Of a DNA stretch of 64,000 nucleotides, positions 16,288 through 27,953 are shown piece by piece (positions within the stretch are counted from its first letter, which is position 1; the number at the start of each line of letters is the position of its first letter). The translations under genes were made by a program, and so were the position numbers. The stretch lies in NCBI RefSeq assembly GCF_011045115.1, contig NZ_JAAKZG010000007.1, forward strand, positions 1 through 64,000, written 5' to 3'. The notes beneath the pieces were generated by a model, which searched no databases, was not told where the DNA came from, and saw only the letters and a program-made list of their open reading frames with translations. This DNA is from Mesorhizobium zhangyense. GTDB taxonomy: Bacteria; Pseudomonadota; Alphaproteobacteria; Rhizobiales; Rhizobiaceae.

Positions 16288-17655
16288 TTGTCCGGGCAGG
16301 AAAGCAGATTTTTGGATACCTCCAGATCGACATATCATCTCCTTCTTGACCGGATTTCGGCACGTACCGCGTCGGTCGCCGTGATCGGGCTGGGCTATGT
16401 CGGTCTGCCGCTGGCAATCGCTGTCGCACGCGCCGGCTTCCCGGCTGTCGGCTTCGACATCGAGGCGCAGAAGATCGAAAGCCTGAATGGCGGCCAGTCC
16501 TACATCGAAGCGGTGACCTCGCAGGCGCTGGCCGAGCAGGTGGCGGGCGGGCGGTTCCGTGCGACGGCGGACTTCACCGAGCTTGCCGGCTGCGACATCA
16601 TCATCATCTGCGTGCCCACGCCGCTGACCAGGCACCGCGAGCCGGATCTTTCTTTCGTCCGCAACACCGCCAGCACCATCGCCAGCAATCTGCGGCGTGG
16701 CCAGTTGATCGTGCTGGAATCGACCACCTATCCCGGCACCACCGACGACGTGATAAGGCCGATCCTGGAAGAGACCGGCCTGAAGTCGAAGGTCGACTTT
16801 TTTCTCGGGTTTTCGCCGGAGCGGGAAGATCCGGGCAACCGCAATTTCGAGGTTGCCACCATTCCCAAGGTCGTTGCCGGCGACGGCCCCGAAGCGGCAG
16901 CTGCGGTCCAGGCTTTCTACCAGAGCGTCGTCAGGACGGTCGTGCCCGTCTCGTCCACGGCGACCGCCGAGGCGGTCAAGCTCACGGAAAACATCTTCCG
17001 TTCCGTCAACATCGCCCTCGTCAACGAGTTGAAGGTCGTCTACGGCGCGATGGGCATCGACATATGGGAGGTCATCGAGGCGGCCAAGAGCAAGCCATTC
17101 GGCTATATGCCCTTCTATCCCGGCCCGGGGCTCGGCGGGCATTGCGTGCCGATCGATCCGTTCTACCTGACGTGGAAGGCGCGCGAATACGAATTGCCGA
17201 CCCGCTTCATCGAGCTTGCCGCCGAAATCAACACCGCCATGCCGCGCCATGTGGTCGACGTGCTGGCAAAGGCACTGGACCGTCGCTGTGGCAAGGCGTT
17301 GAGCCGCTCGCGCATCCTGATCGTCGGGCTCGCCTACAAGAAGAACGTGCCCGATATCCGCGAGAGCCCGTCGCTTCGGCTCATCGAACTGATCGAGGAA
17401 TGGGGCGGCAAGGCGGAGTTTCACGACCCGTATGTCGCCGAAATCCCCGCCACGCGCGAGCACATGGCCATCAAGGGGCGGCGTTCGGTCGAGCTGGGCG
17501 CAGCAGCTTTGAAGGGGTTTGACGCAATTGTGATCGCAACAGATCATGACGAGGTCGATTATCAATTGATCGCCGGCCATGCGCCGCTGATCGTAGACAC
17601 CCGCAATGTTTTTGGGCGTCTCGGCTTGGCTTCCGACAGCGTCGTGAAGGCCTGA
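16288..17655 (+). CDS. Nucleotide-sugar dehydrogenase, UDP-GlcNAc/ManNAc type
   Basis: NAD-dependent oxidation of the C6 hydroxyl of a UDP-sugar to the uronic acid. The Rossmann motif GLGYVG is at residues 34-39, and the catalytic Cys286 lies in GLGGHCVPIDPFYL. This GGHC-PxDPxY form is characteristic of the WecC/WbpA/TviB branch (UDP-HexNAc dehydrogenases), in contrast to the GGSCFPKD form of UDP-glucose dehydrogenase seen at 25426. The C-terminal domain has ILIVGLAYKKNVPDIRESPS. The longest reading uses a TTG start; a second in-frame TTG at 16312 is an alternative. It probably supplies an acidic amino-sugar donor for the neighbouring transferases. Confidence 0.9.
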   Translation: MSGQESRFLDTSRSTYHLLLDRISARTASVAVIGLGYVGLPLAIAVARAGFPAVGFDIEAQKIESLNGGQSYIEAVTSQALAEQVAGGRFRATADFTELAGCDIIIICVPTPLTRHREPDLSFVRNTASTIASNLRRGQLIVLESTTYPGTTDDVIRPILEETGLKSKVDFFLGFSPEREDPGNRNFEVATIPKVVAGDGPEAAAAVQAFYQSVVRTVVPVSSTATAEAVKLTENIFRSVNIALVNELKVVYGAMGIDIWEVIEAAKSKPFGYMPFYPGPGLGGHCVPIDPFYLTWKAREYELPTRFIELAAEINTAMPRHVVDVLAKALDRRCGKALSRSRILIVGLAYKKNVPDIRESPSLRLIELIEEWGGKAEFHDPYVAEIPATREHMAIKGRRSVELGAAALKGFDAIVIATDHDEVDYQLIAGHAPLIVDTRNVFGRLGLASDSVVKA

Positions 17656-17668
17656 TCCTTGCTGCGCC

Positions 17669-17690
17669 GGCGAATTTTTTTCGCCTTTTT
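17669..17690 (+). terminator. Rho-independent terminator
   Basis: GGCGAA (17669-17674) pairs with TTCGCC (17680-17685) around a five-T loop and is followed immediately by TTTTT (17686-17690). It lies 14 bases after the dehydrogenase stop and probably ends that transcript, so the cyclase gene at 17941 needs its own promoter. Confidence 0.75.
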
Positions 17691-17940
17691 GTCAGCATCG
17701 AGATTGTAGTCTGCCAATCGCCTCACCACATGAAGTTCAGACGGATAGATGCGGTTTTGCCTGCGCCTTGCCTACGCAAGGACAGCCATTCGGGAAATTC
17801 TTCGCTGGCTTTGCCCCCTAGCCGGCTTCATTAACTTCGATGGTCTTATGCTTGGCTTCCACGGCCGGTCGTCGCGTCTTTTTGGATCAGAAGAAGAGGG
17901 CCTGCCTGTGAATAGTTTTGACGTGGGCTTTGGAAACAGC

Positions 17941-19281
17941 ATGAGCACAGCGCAATCCGAAATTTCCACCATTCTCATGGACAAGGTTGCCGACTGGCTG
18001 ACCCAATCGGCGCTGGCTGGCAACGATCTCGAAACATTGGTGAAGGGCTTTTGTGAGCGGCTGGCGGCTGCCGGCCTGCCGCTGGTTCGGGTGCATCTGA
18101 GTTTCTCGATGCTCCACCCGCTTTACGATGCACTCGGCTTCACCTGGCTTCGGGGGCAGGGCATGGAAGTCGAAGGCTTCCGCAAGAAGGGCGGCGGACC
18201 GAATGACCGGTTCCTGACCAGCCCGTATTATCACCTGCTCAGCAACAAGCTCGACCACCTGCGGCGTCGGATCGACCCGTCGGTACAGTCGGAGTTTCCG
18301 GTATTCGACGAGCTCAAGGTTATGGGCGTCACCGATTACATGGCTTTCGTCCATCCCTTCAGCAGCAACGCCAACCAGGGCATGATCGGGTCGTGGGCTA
18401 CCGACAGTGCCGCAGGCTTCAGCGACAGCATGATTTCGGCGCTGCTGCGCATCCAGAACCATCTCGCCGTCGCCAGCAAGATGGCGGTGCTCACCAAGCT
18501 TGCCGACAACATGATGACCACCTATCTCGGCGGCGATGCCGGCAAGCGCGTGCTGAACGGCCAGATCAAGCGCGGCGAGGGCGACACGATCCGGGCCGCA
18601 TTGGTCATGGCCGACATGCGCGGCTCGTCCAGGCTTGCCGAGACCTCGGGTCGCGAGATCTACATCGACACGCTGAACCAGTTCTTCGACGCCATCGCAG
18701 CACCGTTCAACCGCAGCGGCGGGCAGATCATGAGCTTCATGGGCGATGGCTTCCTCGCCGTTTACCCCTGCGAAAGGCACCGCTCGCAATCCGAGATCGC
18801 CTGCCAGGCCGCGCTCGCGGCAGCGCACAAGGCCACCGCGCGCATGGCGGATCTCAATCTGCGCAGAAAGAGCGAAGGCCTGGGCGACATCAACTTCGGC
18901 ATCGGCCTGCACGTCGGCAATGTGATGTTCGGCAACGTCGGGCTTACCGACCGCCTCACATTCTCCGCCTTCGGCTCGGCAGTGAACGAGGTCCAGCGGC
19001 TCCAGACCCTGACCAAGAAGTATCCGCACAGCGTTCTCGCCAGCAAGGATTTTTCCAGCTATTGCGGCGCCAATAGCTGGCTGACGCTCGGCAAGGAGGA
19101 ACTGGCGGGCATCAAGCAGAAGCTGACGGTCCTTTCCCCCGACTTTTCCGAAGCGCTTTCGCTCGACGAAGATGGCGCGCTGGAGCCGATCTACGACCGT
19201 ATCTCGGATGCGGAGCAGGTCATGCTGCTTCATCGCGATGCCAACCGTCTGTCGGCTGCCGATCTGAAGAAGCTGCAATAA
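17941..19281 (+). CDS. Class III nucleotidyl cyclase-like protein with altered specificity residues
   Basis: A 446-residue cytoplasmic protein. Residues 1-200 form an N-terminal sensory region that ends in a helical segment. The cyclase homology domain starts near 217. Both metal-binding Asp residues are present (ADMRGS, Asp225; FMGDGFLAVYP, Asp269), as are the transition-state Asn349 and Arg353. The two residues that normally select the purine are replaced: Ser265 stands at the Lys position (MSFMGD) and Ser346 at the Asp/Thr position (AFGSAVN). I start at the ATG at 17941; the open frame runs further up, with GTG 17908 as an alternative, but the extra residues are atypical. The protein may use a different nucleotide or act as a pseudo-cyclase. 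Confidence 0.88.
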   Translation: MSTAQSEISTILMDKVADWLTQSALAGNDLETLVKGFCERLAAAGLPLVRVHLSFSMLHPLYDALGFTWLRGQGMEVEGFRKKGGGPNDRFLTSPYYHLLSNKLDHLRRRIDPSVQSEFPVFDELKVMGVTDYMAFVHPFSSNANQGMIGSWATDSAAGFSDSMISALLRIQNHLAVASKMAVLTKLADNMMTTYLGGDAGKRVLNGQIKRGEGDTIRAALVMADMRGSSRLAETSGREIYIDTLNQFFDAIAAPFNRSGGQIMSFMGDGFLAVYPCERHRSQSEIACQAALAAAHKATARMADLNLRRKSEGLGDINFGIGLHVGNVMFGNVGLTDRLTFSAFGSAVNEVQRLQTLTKKYPHSVLASKDFSSYCGANSWLTLGKEELAGIKQKLTVLSPDFSEALSLDEDGALEPIYDRISDAEQVMLLHRDANRLSAADLKKLQ

Positions 19282-19326
19282 CCGCTGCTATTTGGTCCGA
19301 ACGCCCTTTGGCAAGCAGTCCAGTTG

Positions 19327-19347
19327 CCGGTTCCGTAACGGAACCGG
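19327..19347. terminator. Perfect hairpin after the cyclase gene
   Basis: CCGGTTCCG (19327-19335) pairs with CGGAACCGG (19339-19347) around a TAA loop in the 165-base gap between the cyclase and the ABC importer operon. There is no U-run. It is probably a transcript end or a processing signal. Confidence 0.45.
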
Positions 19348-19446
19348 TGGCCGTTTCGAATCCATGTTGCTCTAAACCGGCAATGCGCTAGTCTCGCCTT
19401 TCTGGGACCTGCCGCCAACAAGGCAGGCCCTCGGAGTGGGGCCGGT

Positions 19447-21341
<1,895 letters not shown>

Positions 21342-21345
<4 letters not shown>

Positions 21346-23240
21346 TCACCCGGCGCGTCGCCCTTGGCCTCATGGCGTCGGCATTTCTGCCGGGCACGCT
21401 GCGCGCCGGCGACTTGGAACCGGAATTTCTTCAAGAGCTGCTGAAGGCCAGAGCGTTGCCGGCCCTTACTGAGCGCCTGCCGAAGACCCCGCGCGTGGTG
21501 AACATCGCAGCCATGGGCCGGCAGCCCGGCCAGTATGGCGGCACCTTGCGCACGATCATCGGCAGCCAGAAAGATATACGGCTGATGACCATCTACGGCT
21601 ATGCCCGGCTGGTCGGCTATGACGAAAAGCTCAACCTGCAGCCCGACATCCTCGAAAGCTTCGACGTGGCGGACGACCGCGTCTTCACCTTCAAGATCCG
21701 GGATGGGCACAAATGGTCCGACGGCAGCCTGCTGACACCGGAGGACTTTCGCTATTGCTGGGAAGACGTGTGGCTGAACGAGGAGCTTTCGCAGGGCGGT
21801 CTCGCAGCGGCCCTGGTGGCGGACGGCAAGCCGCCGCGCTTCGAGATCGTCGATCCCCTGACGGTCCGCTATAGCTGGGATGCGCCCAATCCGGATTTCC
21901 TGCCGAAGCTCGCAGCGGCCTCGCCGCTGCCGCTTGTCCTGCCGGCTGCCTATCTCAAGCAGTTCCACAAGAAATATCAGGACCCGCAAAAATTGGCTGG
22001 CCTGATGAAGGAAAACCGGGCCAAGAAGTGGACGCTGCTGCATATCCGCATGTCGCGTCAGTATCGCCCGGAGAACCCGGAGCTGCCGACGCTCGATCCC
22101 TGGCAGAACCGGACCAAGCCGCCGGCCGAGCAGTTCATCTTCGACCGCAATCCCTTCTTTCACCGGATCGACGAGAATGGCCGGCAACTGCCCTATATCG
22201 ACCGGTTCGTCATGAATGTGAGTTCGTCGGCGATCATTTCCGCCAAGACCGGTGCCGGCGAGACCGACCTGCAGGCAATGGGAATAGACTTCACCGACTA
22301 CACTTTCCTGAAGGACGCGGAGAAGCGCTATCCCGTAAAGGTCCATCTGTGGAAGCGTACGCAGGGATCGCGGCTGGCGCTACTGCCCAACCTGAATTGC
22401 GCGGACCAGGTGTGGCGTCAGCTGCTGCGTGACGTTCGTGTGCGCCGTGCGCTTTCGCTCGCTATCGACAGGCGCGAGATCAACATGGCGGTGTTCTACG
22501 GACTGGCGCAGGAAAGCGCCGATACGGTCCTGCCGGAAAGTCCGCTCTTCCGGCCGGAATTCGCCAAAGCCTGGGTCGCTCACGACCCGGACCAGGCCAA
22601 CGCCCTGCTCGACGAGGCCGGGCTCAAGACACTCGACGACGATGGCCTGCGGCTGCTTCCCGACGGACGCCCGGCGCAGATCATGGTCGAGACGGCGGGC
22701 GAAAGCACGCTGGAAACCGACGCGCTCGAACTCATCACCGATCACTGGCGCAAGATCGGCATCGCCCTGTTCATTCGTACTTCGCAGCGCGACATTTTCC
22801 GCAGCCGCGCGCTTGGCGGCCAGATCATGATGTCGATGTGGTCGGGCATCGACAATGGCGTGCCGACCGCCGACATGAACCCGAGCCAGCTCGCCCCCAC
22901 CATCGACGACCAGCTGCAATGGCCGCTGTGGGGCGCGCATTATCTGTCGCACGGCAAGCTCGGCGAAGCGCCCGATCTTCCGCCCGTGGTCGAGCTTATG
23001 GCGCTGCTCAAGCGCTGGAATGCGTCGACCGAAACCTCCGAGCGCGCCGAAATCTGGAACTCGATGCTGTCTATCTACACCGATCAGGTGTTTTCGATCG
23101 GCACCGTCAACGCCACGCTGCAACCGGTTCTGACGTCCTCGCGGCTGCGCAACCTGCCTGACAAGGCGCTCTACGGCTTCGACCCGACTTCCTATTTCGG
23201 CGTCTACATGCCGGATACATTCTGGCTTGGAGACTCCTGA
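21342..23240 (+). CDS. ABC importer, periplasmic solute-binding protein (family 5)
   Basis: A 632-residue extracytoplasmic binding protein of the oligopeptide/nickel/oligosaccharide class. A signal peptide with an N-terminal Arg pair (MITRRVALGLMASAFLPG) is followed by the mature family 5 fold, with the usual landmarks: FKIRDGHKWSDGSLLTPEDFRYCWED and, later, RRALSLAIDRREINMAVFYG. It is longer than most Dpp-type proteins (about 500-540 residues), which is common for alpha-galactoside and related oligosaccharide binders of rhizobia. The start is TTG at 21342, overlapping the ATPase stop. Substrate: peptide or oligosaccharide, undecided. Confidence 0.9.
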
Positions 23241-23242
23241 GC

Positions 23243-24241
23243 GTGCTGCGATACATAGTCTGGCGCATCGCCGTGATGGTTCCGACGCTGCTGATCATAT
23301 CGGCGCTGGTGTTCACGATCATCGAATTGCCGCCGGGCGATTATTTCGACAGCTATGTCGCCGAGTTGCGGGCCCAGGGCGAGGGGGTGGATTCCGATCG
23401 CATCGAGATGATGCGCAAGGAGTACGGTTTCGACAAGCCGCCCGTCATCCGCTACTTCTACTGGGTCGGCGGAATGCTGCAGGGCGATTTCGGCTATTCC
23501 TTCGAATACGAGCTGCCGGTCCGCGACGTCGTCGGCGACCGAATGTGGCTGACCGTGCTGGTTTCCTTCGTCACGATCATCTTCACCTGGCTCATCGCCT
23601 TTCCGATCGGCATGTACTCCGCCACGCATCAATACAGCTGGGGCGATTACGGGCTGACCTTTCTCGGCCTTCTCGGGCTCGCCATCCCGAACTTCATGCT
23701 GGCGCTCATCCTGATGTATTTCGCCAACATCTGGTTCGGCACGTCCATCGGCCATCTCATGGACCAGCAATATCTCGGCCAGCCGATGAGTTGGGACAAG
23801 GCGAAATCGATCCTCGCCCATCTCTGGATCCCGGTCCTCATCATCGGCACCGGCGGCACCGCAAGCATGATCCGGCGGCTGCGCGCCAATCTGCTGGACG
23901 AGTTGCACAAGCAATATGTCGTCACCGCGCGCGCCAAGGGCCTCAGTCCCTTCAAGACGCTGGTCAAATATCCGCTGCGCATGGCGCTGAATTTCTTCAT
24001 ATCCGACATCGGCTCCATCCTGCCCGCGATCATTTCCGGTGCCGAAATCACGGCGATCGTGCTGTCGCTGGAAACCACCGGCCCGATGCTGATCAAGGCG
24101 CTGCAAAGCCAGGACATGTATCTGGCCGGGTCGTTCCTGATGTTCCTCGCCTTCCTGACGGTCATCGGCGTCCTGATCTCGGATCTGGCGCTGGCGCTGC
24201 TTGATCCACGAATTCGTTTGCAGGGCGGCAGCACCAAATGA
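23243..24241 (+). CDS. ABC importer permease, DppB type
   Basis: A 332-residue inner-membrane permease with about six hydrophobic helices. The N terminus (VLRYIVWRIAVMVPTLLIISALVF) is the standard DppB first helix. The EAA-type coupling loop is seen as VVTARAKGLSPFKTLVKYPLRMALN. It starts two bases after the binding-protein stop and overlaps the next permease by four bases (ATGA), so the four genes from 19447 form one translationally coupled operon. It pairs with the permease at 24238 to form the channel. Confidence 0.93.
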   Translation: MLRYIVWRIAVMVPTLLIISALVFTIIELPPGDYFDSYVAELRAQGEGVDSDRIEMMRKEYGFDKPPVIRYFYWVGGMLQGDFGYSFEYELPVRDVVGDRMWLTVLVSFVTIIFTWLIAFPIGMYSATHQYSWGDYGLTFLGLLGLAIPNFMLALILMYFANIWFGTSIGHLMDQQYLGQPMSWDKAKSILAHLWIPVLIIGTGGTASMIRRLRANLLDELHKQYVVTARAKGLSPFKTLVKYPLRMALNFFISDIGSILPAIISGAEITAIVLSLETTGPMLIKALQSQDMYLAGSFLMFLAFLTVIGVLISDLALALLDPRIRLQGGSTK

Positions 24242-25419
24242 ACACGCATTCGCCGCTTCCCGCTCCGGGCGCTCCGCTGCAGCATTACGTCTCGACCGCA
24301 CCCTTCGACCCGCAGTCCGTCGAGGCGATGACGCCGGAGCAGGCGAAGGTCTTTCAGGCGTCGCAGTTGCGGCTGATGTGGTGGAAGTTCCGCAAGCACC
24401 GGCTCGCCGTCGTTTCGGGCGTGTTCCTTCTGGCGCTCTATCTCGTCATCATGTTCTGCGAGTTCCTTGCGCCCTACAATCTGCATACGCGCAACATGGA
24501 CTTCATCTATGCGCCGCCGCAGCGCGTGCATCTGTTCCATAACGGGCAGTTCGTCGGCCCCTTCGTCTATGGCCGCCAGATGACGCTGGACATGGACACG
24601 CTCAAGCGCAACTACACCGAGAAGCAGGACGAGGTGCAGCCGATCCGCTTCTTCTGCAAGGGCGACAGCTACCGGTTCTGGGGCCTTATCGAAGGCGACA
24701 GGCACTTCGTCTGCCCCGCCGAAAACGGCCAGCTGTTTCTGGCCGGCACCGACAGGCTGGGGCGAGACGTGCTGTCGCGCATCATCTATGGCGCGCGCAT
24801 TTCGCTGACCATCGGCCTCGTCGGCATCAGCTTCAGCTTTGTCCTCGGCATCGTCATCGGGGGGCTTGCCGGTTACCACGGCGGCGTCTTCGACCTGATC
24901 GTGCAGCGGATAATTGAAGTCCTGCAATCGATTCCCAGCATTCCCCTATGGCTGTCACTGGCGGCGATCATGCCGATTACGTGGAGCCCGATCCTGATCT
25001 ATTTCGGCATCACCGTGATCCTCGGGCTGCTCGACTGGACCGGGCTGGCGCGTGCCGTTCGCTCAAAACTTCTTGCCTTGCGCGAAGAGGATTATGTGCT
25101 GGCAGCCCAGTTGATGGGCGCGAAAAGCAGCCGCATTATCGGGCGGCACCTCATTCCCGGCTTCATGTCGCACCTGATCGCAACGGCGACGATCTCCATA
25201 CCCGGCATGATCCTGGGCGAGACGGCGCTGAGCTTTCTCGGGCTGGGGCTCAGGGCGCCGATAACCAGCTGGGGCATCCTGCTGACAGAGGCGCGCAGCG
25301 TCAGCGTAATTGCTTTCTATCCTTGGCTGCTCCTGCCGATGGTGCCGGTAGTCCTCGTCATCCTGGCGTTCAACTTCCTCGGCGACGGCTTGCGGGATGC
25401 GGCCGACCCCTACAAGTGA
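24238..25419 (+). CDS. ABC importer permease, DppC type, with long periplasmic insert
   Basis: A 393-residue inner-membrane permease. An N-terminal cytoplasmic stretch and a first helix (residues 55-75) are followed by about 90 hydrophilic residues, including a Cys pair (FFCKGDSY and HFVCPAE), before the ordinary core begins at LAGTDRLGRDVLSRIIYGARISL. The remaining five helices and the coupling loop (YVLAAQLMGAKSSRIIGRHLIPG) are normal. Typical DppC proteins have about 280-300 residues, so the insert accounts for the extra length. Its position predicts a periplasmic domain that may dock the large binding protein. It converges on ugd with six bases between the stops. Confidence 0.92.
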   Translation: MNTHSPLPAPGAPLQHYVSTAPFDPQSVEAMTPEQAKVFQASQLRLMWWKFRKHRLAVVSGVFLLALYLVIMFCEFLAPYNLHTRNMDFIYAPPQRVHLFHNGQFVGPFVYGRQMTLDMDTLKRNYTEKQDEVQPIRFFCKGDSYRFWGLIEGDRHFVCPAENGQLFLAGTDRLGRDVLSRIIYGARISLTIGLVGISFSFVLGIVIGGLAGYHGGVFDLIVQRIIEVLQSIPSIPLWLSLAAIMPITWSPILIYFGITVILGLLDWTGLARAVRSKLLALREEDYVLAAQLMGAKSSRIIGRHLIPGFMSHLIATATISIPGMILGETALSFLGLGLRAPITSWGILLTEARSVSVIAFYPWLLLPMVPVVLVILAFNFLGDGLRDAADPYK

Positions 25420-25425
25420 GGCCCG

Positions 25426-26799
25426 CTACTCCGCCGCGCGCCGGGCCGAAGATTCCGCGCCGTTCAGCCTGACGGAGTCGCCACGCCCGATGGCGTAGTA
25501 GAGCAGGCCGTGCTTGCGCAACTGCGCCGGGTCGTAGAGATTGCGGCCGTCGACGATCACCGGGTTGAGCAGGTTTGCCTTCAGCCAGCCGAAATCGGCG
25601 ACACGGAACTGCTTCCATTCCGTGCAGATCACCAGCGCATCCGCGCCCTTTGCCGCGTCCTGCGGGCTTGCCGCAAGAACCAGGTCGGGCCGCTCGCCGT
25701 AATGGCGGCGGGCTTCCTTCATGGCTTCCGGATCATAGGCCCGAACCTTCGCGCCAGCGGCCCACAGCGCTTCCATCAGGACCCGGCTCGGTGCCTCGCG
25801 CATGTCATCGGTGTTCGGCTTGAAGGCCAGTCCCCACAGCGCGATCGTCCGGCCCTGCAAATCGCCATCGAAGGCCTGCGACAGTTTTTCGAACAGAACA
25901 TGCTTCTGCGTGTCGTTCACACGCTCGACCGCTTCCAGCAGATTTGCCGCGAAGCCGCTGGAGCGTGCCGTTCTGGCGAGCGCGCGTACGTCCTTGGGAA
26001 AACATGAGCCGCCATAGCCGCAGCCGGGGTAGATGAACTGGTAGCCGATGCGCGGATCGGAGCCGATGCCGTGGCGCACTTCCTCGATGTCGGCGCCGAG
26101 CCGTTCGGCGATGTTGGCCATCTCGTTCATGAAGCTGATTTTCGTCGCCAGCATCGCATTGGCGGCATATTTCGTCAGTTCCGCCGAGCGCACGTCCATG
26201 CTCATCAGCTTGTCGTGGTTGCGGTTGTAGGGGGCGTAGCAGTCGTGCAGCGTCTTCAGGACGGCTTCCGAACTCGTGCCGATGATGATGCGGGCAGGGC
26301 GGGTGAAATCCTCGATCGCACTGCCCTCCTTCAGGAATTCCGGGTTGGAGCAGACATCGAAGGGATGATCGACGCCCCGCGCCTTCAAGGTACTGGCAAT
26401 GACGTCTGAAACCATGTCGGCTGTTCCGACCGGAACCGTCGACTTGCCGACGACGATCTTGTGGCCGTCGATGTGTTCGCCGATTGTCCTGGCCACGGCC
26501 AGCACATGGCTGAGATCGGCCGAACCGTCGCCATTCGGCGGGGTGCCGACGGCGATGAAGATCAGTTCGGCAAATTTGATGCCCGCCGGCGCATCGGTCG
26601 AGAACCGCAGCCGTCCGTTCTGGGCATTGCGGGCGACCATTTCCTTGAGGCCGGGCTCGAAGATCGGCACCTGACCCTGGTTCAGAAGGGCGATCCGGTT
26701 CTCGTCGATATCGATGCAAAGCACGTCGTGGCCGACATCGGCGAAGCAGGCAGCGGTGACCAGACCGACATAGCCGGTCCCGAAAATGCTCAGTTTCAT
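25426..26799 (-). CDS. ugd: UDP-glucose 6-dehydrogenase
   Basis: NAD-dependent two-step oxidation of UDP-glucose to UDP-glucuronate, the precursor of acidic surface polysaccharides. The Rossmann motif GTGYVG is at residues 7-12; the catalytic Cys266 is in [13 protein letters not shown]; the C-terminal domain has [18 protein letters not shown]. The 457 residues match the family. The start is the ATG at 26797-26799, giving [12 protein letters not shown]; the frame extends upstream but without family residues. It is divergent from lpsL, which uses its product, so the two genes share a 179-base control region. Confidence 0.95.
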   Translation of the reverse strand: MKLSIFGTGYVGLVTAACFADVGHDVLCIDIDENRIALLNQGQVPIFEPGLKEMVARNAQNGRLRFSTDAPAGIKFAELIFIAVGTPPNGDGSADLSHVLAVARTIGEHIDGHKIVVGKSTVPVGTADMVSDVIASTLKARGVDHPFDVCSNPEFLKEGSAIEDFTRPARIIIGTSSEAVLKTLHDCYAPYNRNHDKLMSMDVRSAELTKYAANAMLATKISFMNEMANIAERLGADIEEVRHGIGSDPRIGYQFIYPGCGYGGSCFPKDVRALARTARSSGFAANLLEAVERVNDTQKHVLFEKLSQAFDGDLQGRTIALWGLAFKPNTDDMREAPSRVLMEALWAAGAKVRAYDPEAMKEARRHYGERPDLVLAASPQDAAKGADALVICTEWKQFRVADFGWLKANLLNPVIVDGRNLYDPAQLRKHGLLYYAIGRGDSVRLNGAESSARRAAE

Positions 26800-26840
26800 G
26801 AGTTCGTCCCTTGAACATGGGGCACATTGGCCCGCCAAAG

Positions 26841-26861
26841 GCCGCCATGATCATCGGCGGC
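26841..26861. promoter_or_regulatory. Inverted repeat in the ugd-lpsL control region
   Basis: GCCGCC (26841-26846) and GGCGGC (26856-26861) flank the palindrome ATGATCAT. The near-perfect dyad lies 42 bases upstream of the ugd start and 118 bases upstream of lpsL. It could be an operator for the divergent pair or a hairpin in the ugd leader; the sequence does not decide. Confidence 0.3.
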
Positions 26862-26978
26862 AGCCTGTTCGGTTATTGCAATGTTCATCGTTCGCTTCTA
26901 TCCGGTCGATCCAGCAAGACTTGGATCGGGGGTTTAACACATCGCCATGACAAAACATGACGAGATTCGGGCATCGCG

Positions 26979-27953
26979 ATGAAGGTACTGTTGACGGGTG
27001 CGGCGGGGTTCGTCGGCTATCATGCCGCCCGGCGTTTTCTCGACCGGGGCGACGAGGTTCTCGGGCTCGATAATCTCAACGACTATTATGCCGTCAAGCT
27101 CAAGCAGGACAGGCTTCAACAGATTGAATCCCATAAAGGATTTCGTTTCCGGGAGCTCGATGTCGCCCGGCGCGACCTGGGCGATGCGATCGGACCGGAA
27201 GGCGCCGATGTCGACGTTATCGTCCATCTCGCAGCACAGGCCGGCGTCCGCTATTCCGTGACGAATCCTTACGCCTATGTCGACGCCAATGTGACAGGGC
27301 AGGTCGCGCTTTTCGAACTGGCGGGACAGCTGCCGAAGCGTCCGCCGCTCGTCTATGCAAGCTCATCCTCCGTCTATGGCGCCAATGACAAGGTGCCGTT
27401 TGCGGAAACGGACCGCACCGACAGCCCGGTTTCCATCTATGCCGCGACCAAAAAGGCGGGCGAGCTGCTGGCGCATGTTTATGCCGACATGCACGGCATC
27501 CACTCGACGGGGCTGCGCCTGTTCACGGTCTATGGCCGCTATGGCCGCCCGGACATGGCGCCGTGGCTGTTCACCGACGCGATCCTGCAGGGTAAGCCCA
27601 TTTCCGTCTTCAACAATGGCGAGATGCAGCGCGATTTCACCCATGTCAGCGATATCGTCGCCGGTGTTGTCGCCGCGGCGGATCGCATCGTAGCCAAGCC
27701 GGACGAGACCGCCCCGGTCTACAATCTCGGCAACAACGCGCCGGTGAAATTGCTCGACTTCATCGCCGCGATCGAGAAGGCGGCCGGGCGCGAGGCGATC
27801 ATGGAGATGAAGCCGAAGCCCGCCGGCGACGTGCTGCGGACATTTGCCGACATTACGCTCGCCGAACGCGACCTTGGTTTCCAACCGAAAATCGCGCTGG
27901 AAGACGGCATGGCCGATTTCGTCGACTGGTTCAGGACATATAACCGCTCATGA
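26979..27953 (+). CDS. lpsL: UDP-glucuronate 4-epimerase
   Basis: Cytoplasmic NAD-dependent extended SDR that interconverts UDP-glucuronate and UDP-galacturonate, a sugar donor for rhizobial lipopolysaccharide core and lipid A. Visible motifs: TGAAGFVG (NAD binding, residues 6-13), LDNLNDYYAVKLKQDRL (typical of this epimerase family), the catalytic Ser in YASSSSVYG and the YxxxK pair in SIYAATKKAGE. TVYGRYGRPDMAPWLFTDAI, here split from its flanks, is characteristic. The 324 residues fit. The stop overlaps the next start (ATGA). It works with the divergent ugd in one pathway. Confidence 0.92.
   Translation: MKVLLTGAAGFVGYHAARRFLDRGDEVLGLDNLNDYYAVKLKQDRLQQIESHKGFRFRELDVARRDLGDAIGPEGADVDVIVHLAAQAGVRYSVTNPYAYVDANVTGQVALFELAGQLPKRPPLVYASSSSVYGANDKVPFAETDRTDSPVSIYAATKKAGELLAHVYADMHGIHSTGLRLFTVYGRYGRPDMAPWLFTDAILQGKPISVFNNGEMQRDFTHVSDIVAGVVAAADRIVAKPDETAPVYNLGNNAPVKLLDFIAAIEKAAGREAIMEMKPKPAGDVLRTFADITLAERDLGFQPKIALEDGMADFVDWFRTYNRS

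Noticed and set aside
15865-17580. 571-codon minus-strand frame across the dehydrogenase
   Set aside because: Antisense shadow; no motif, and the plus-strand enzyme is unambiguous.
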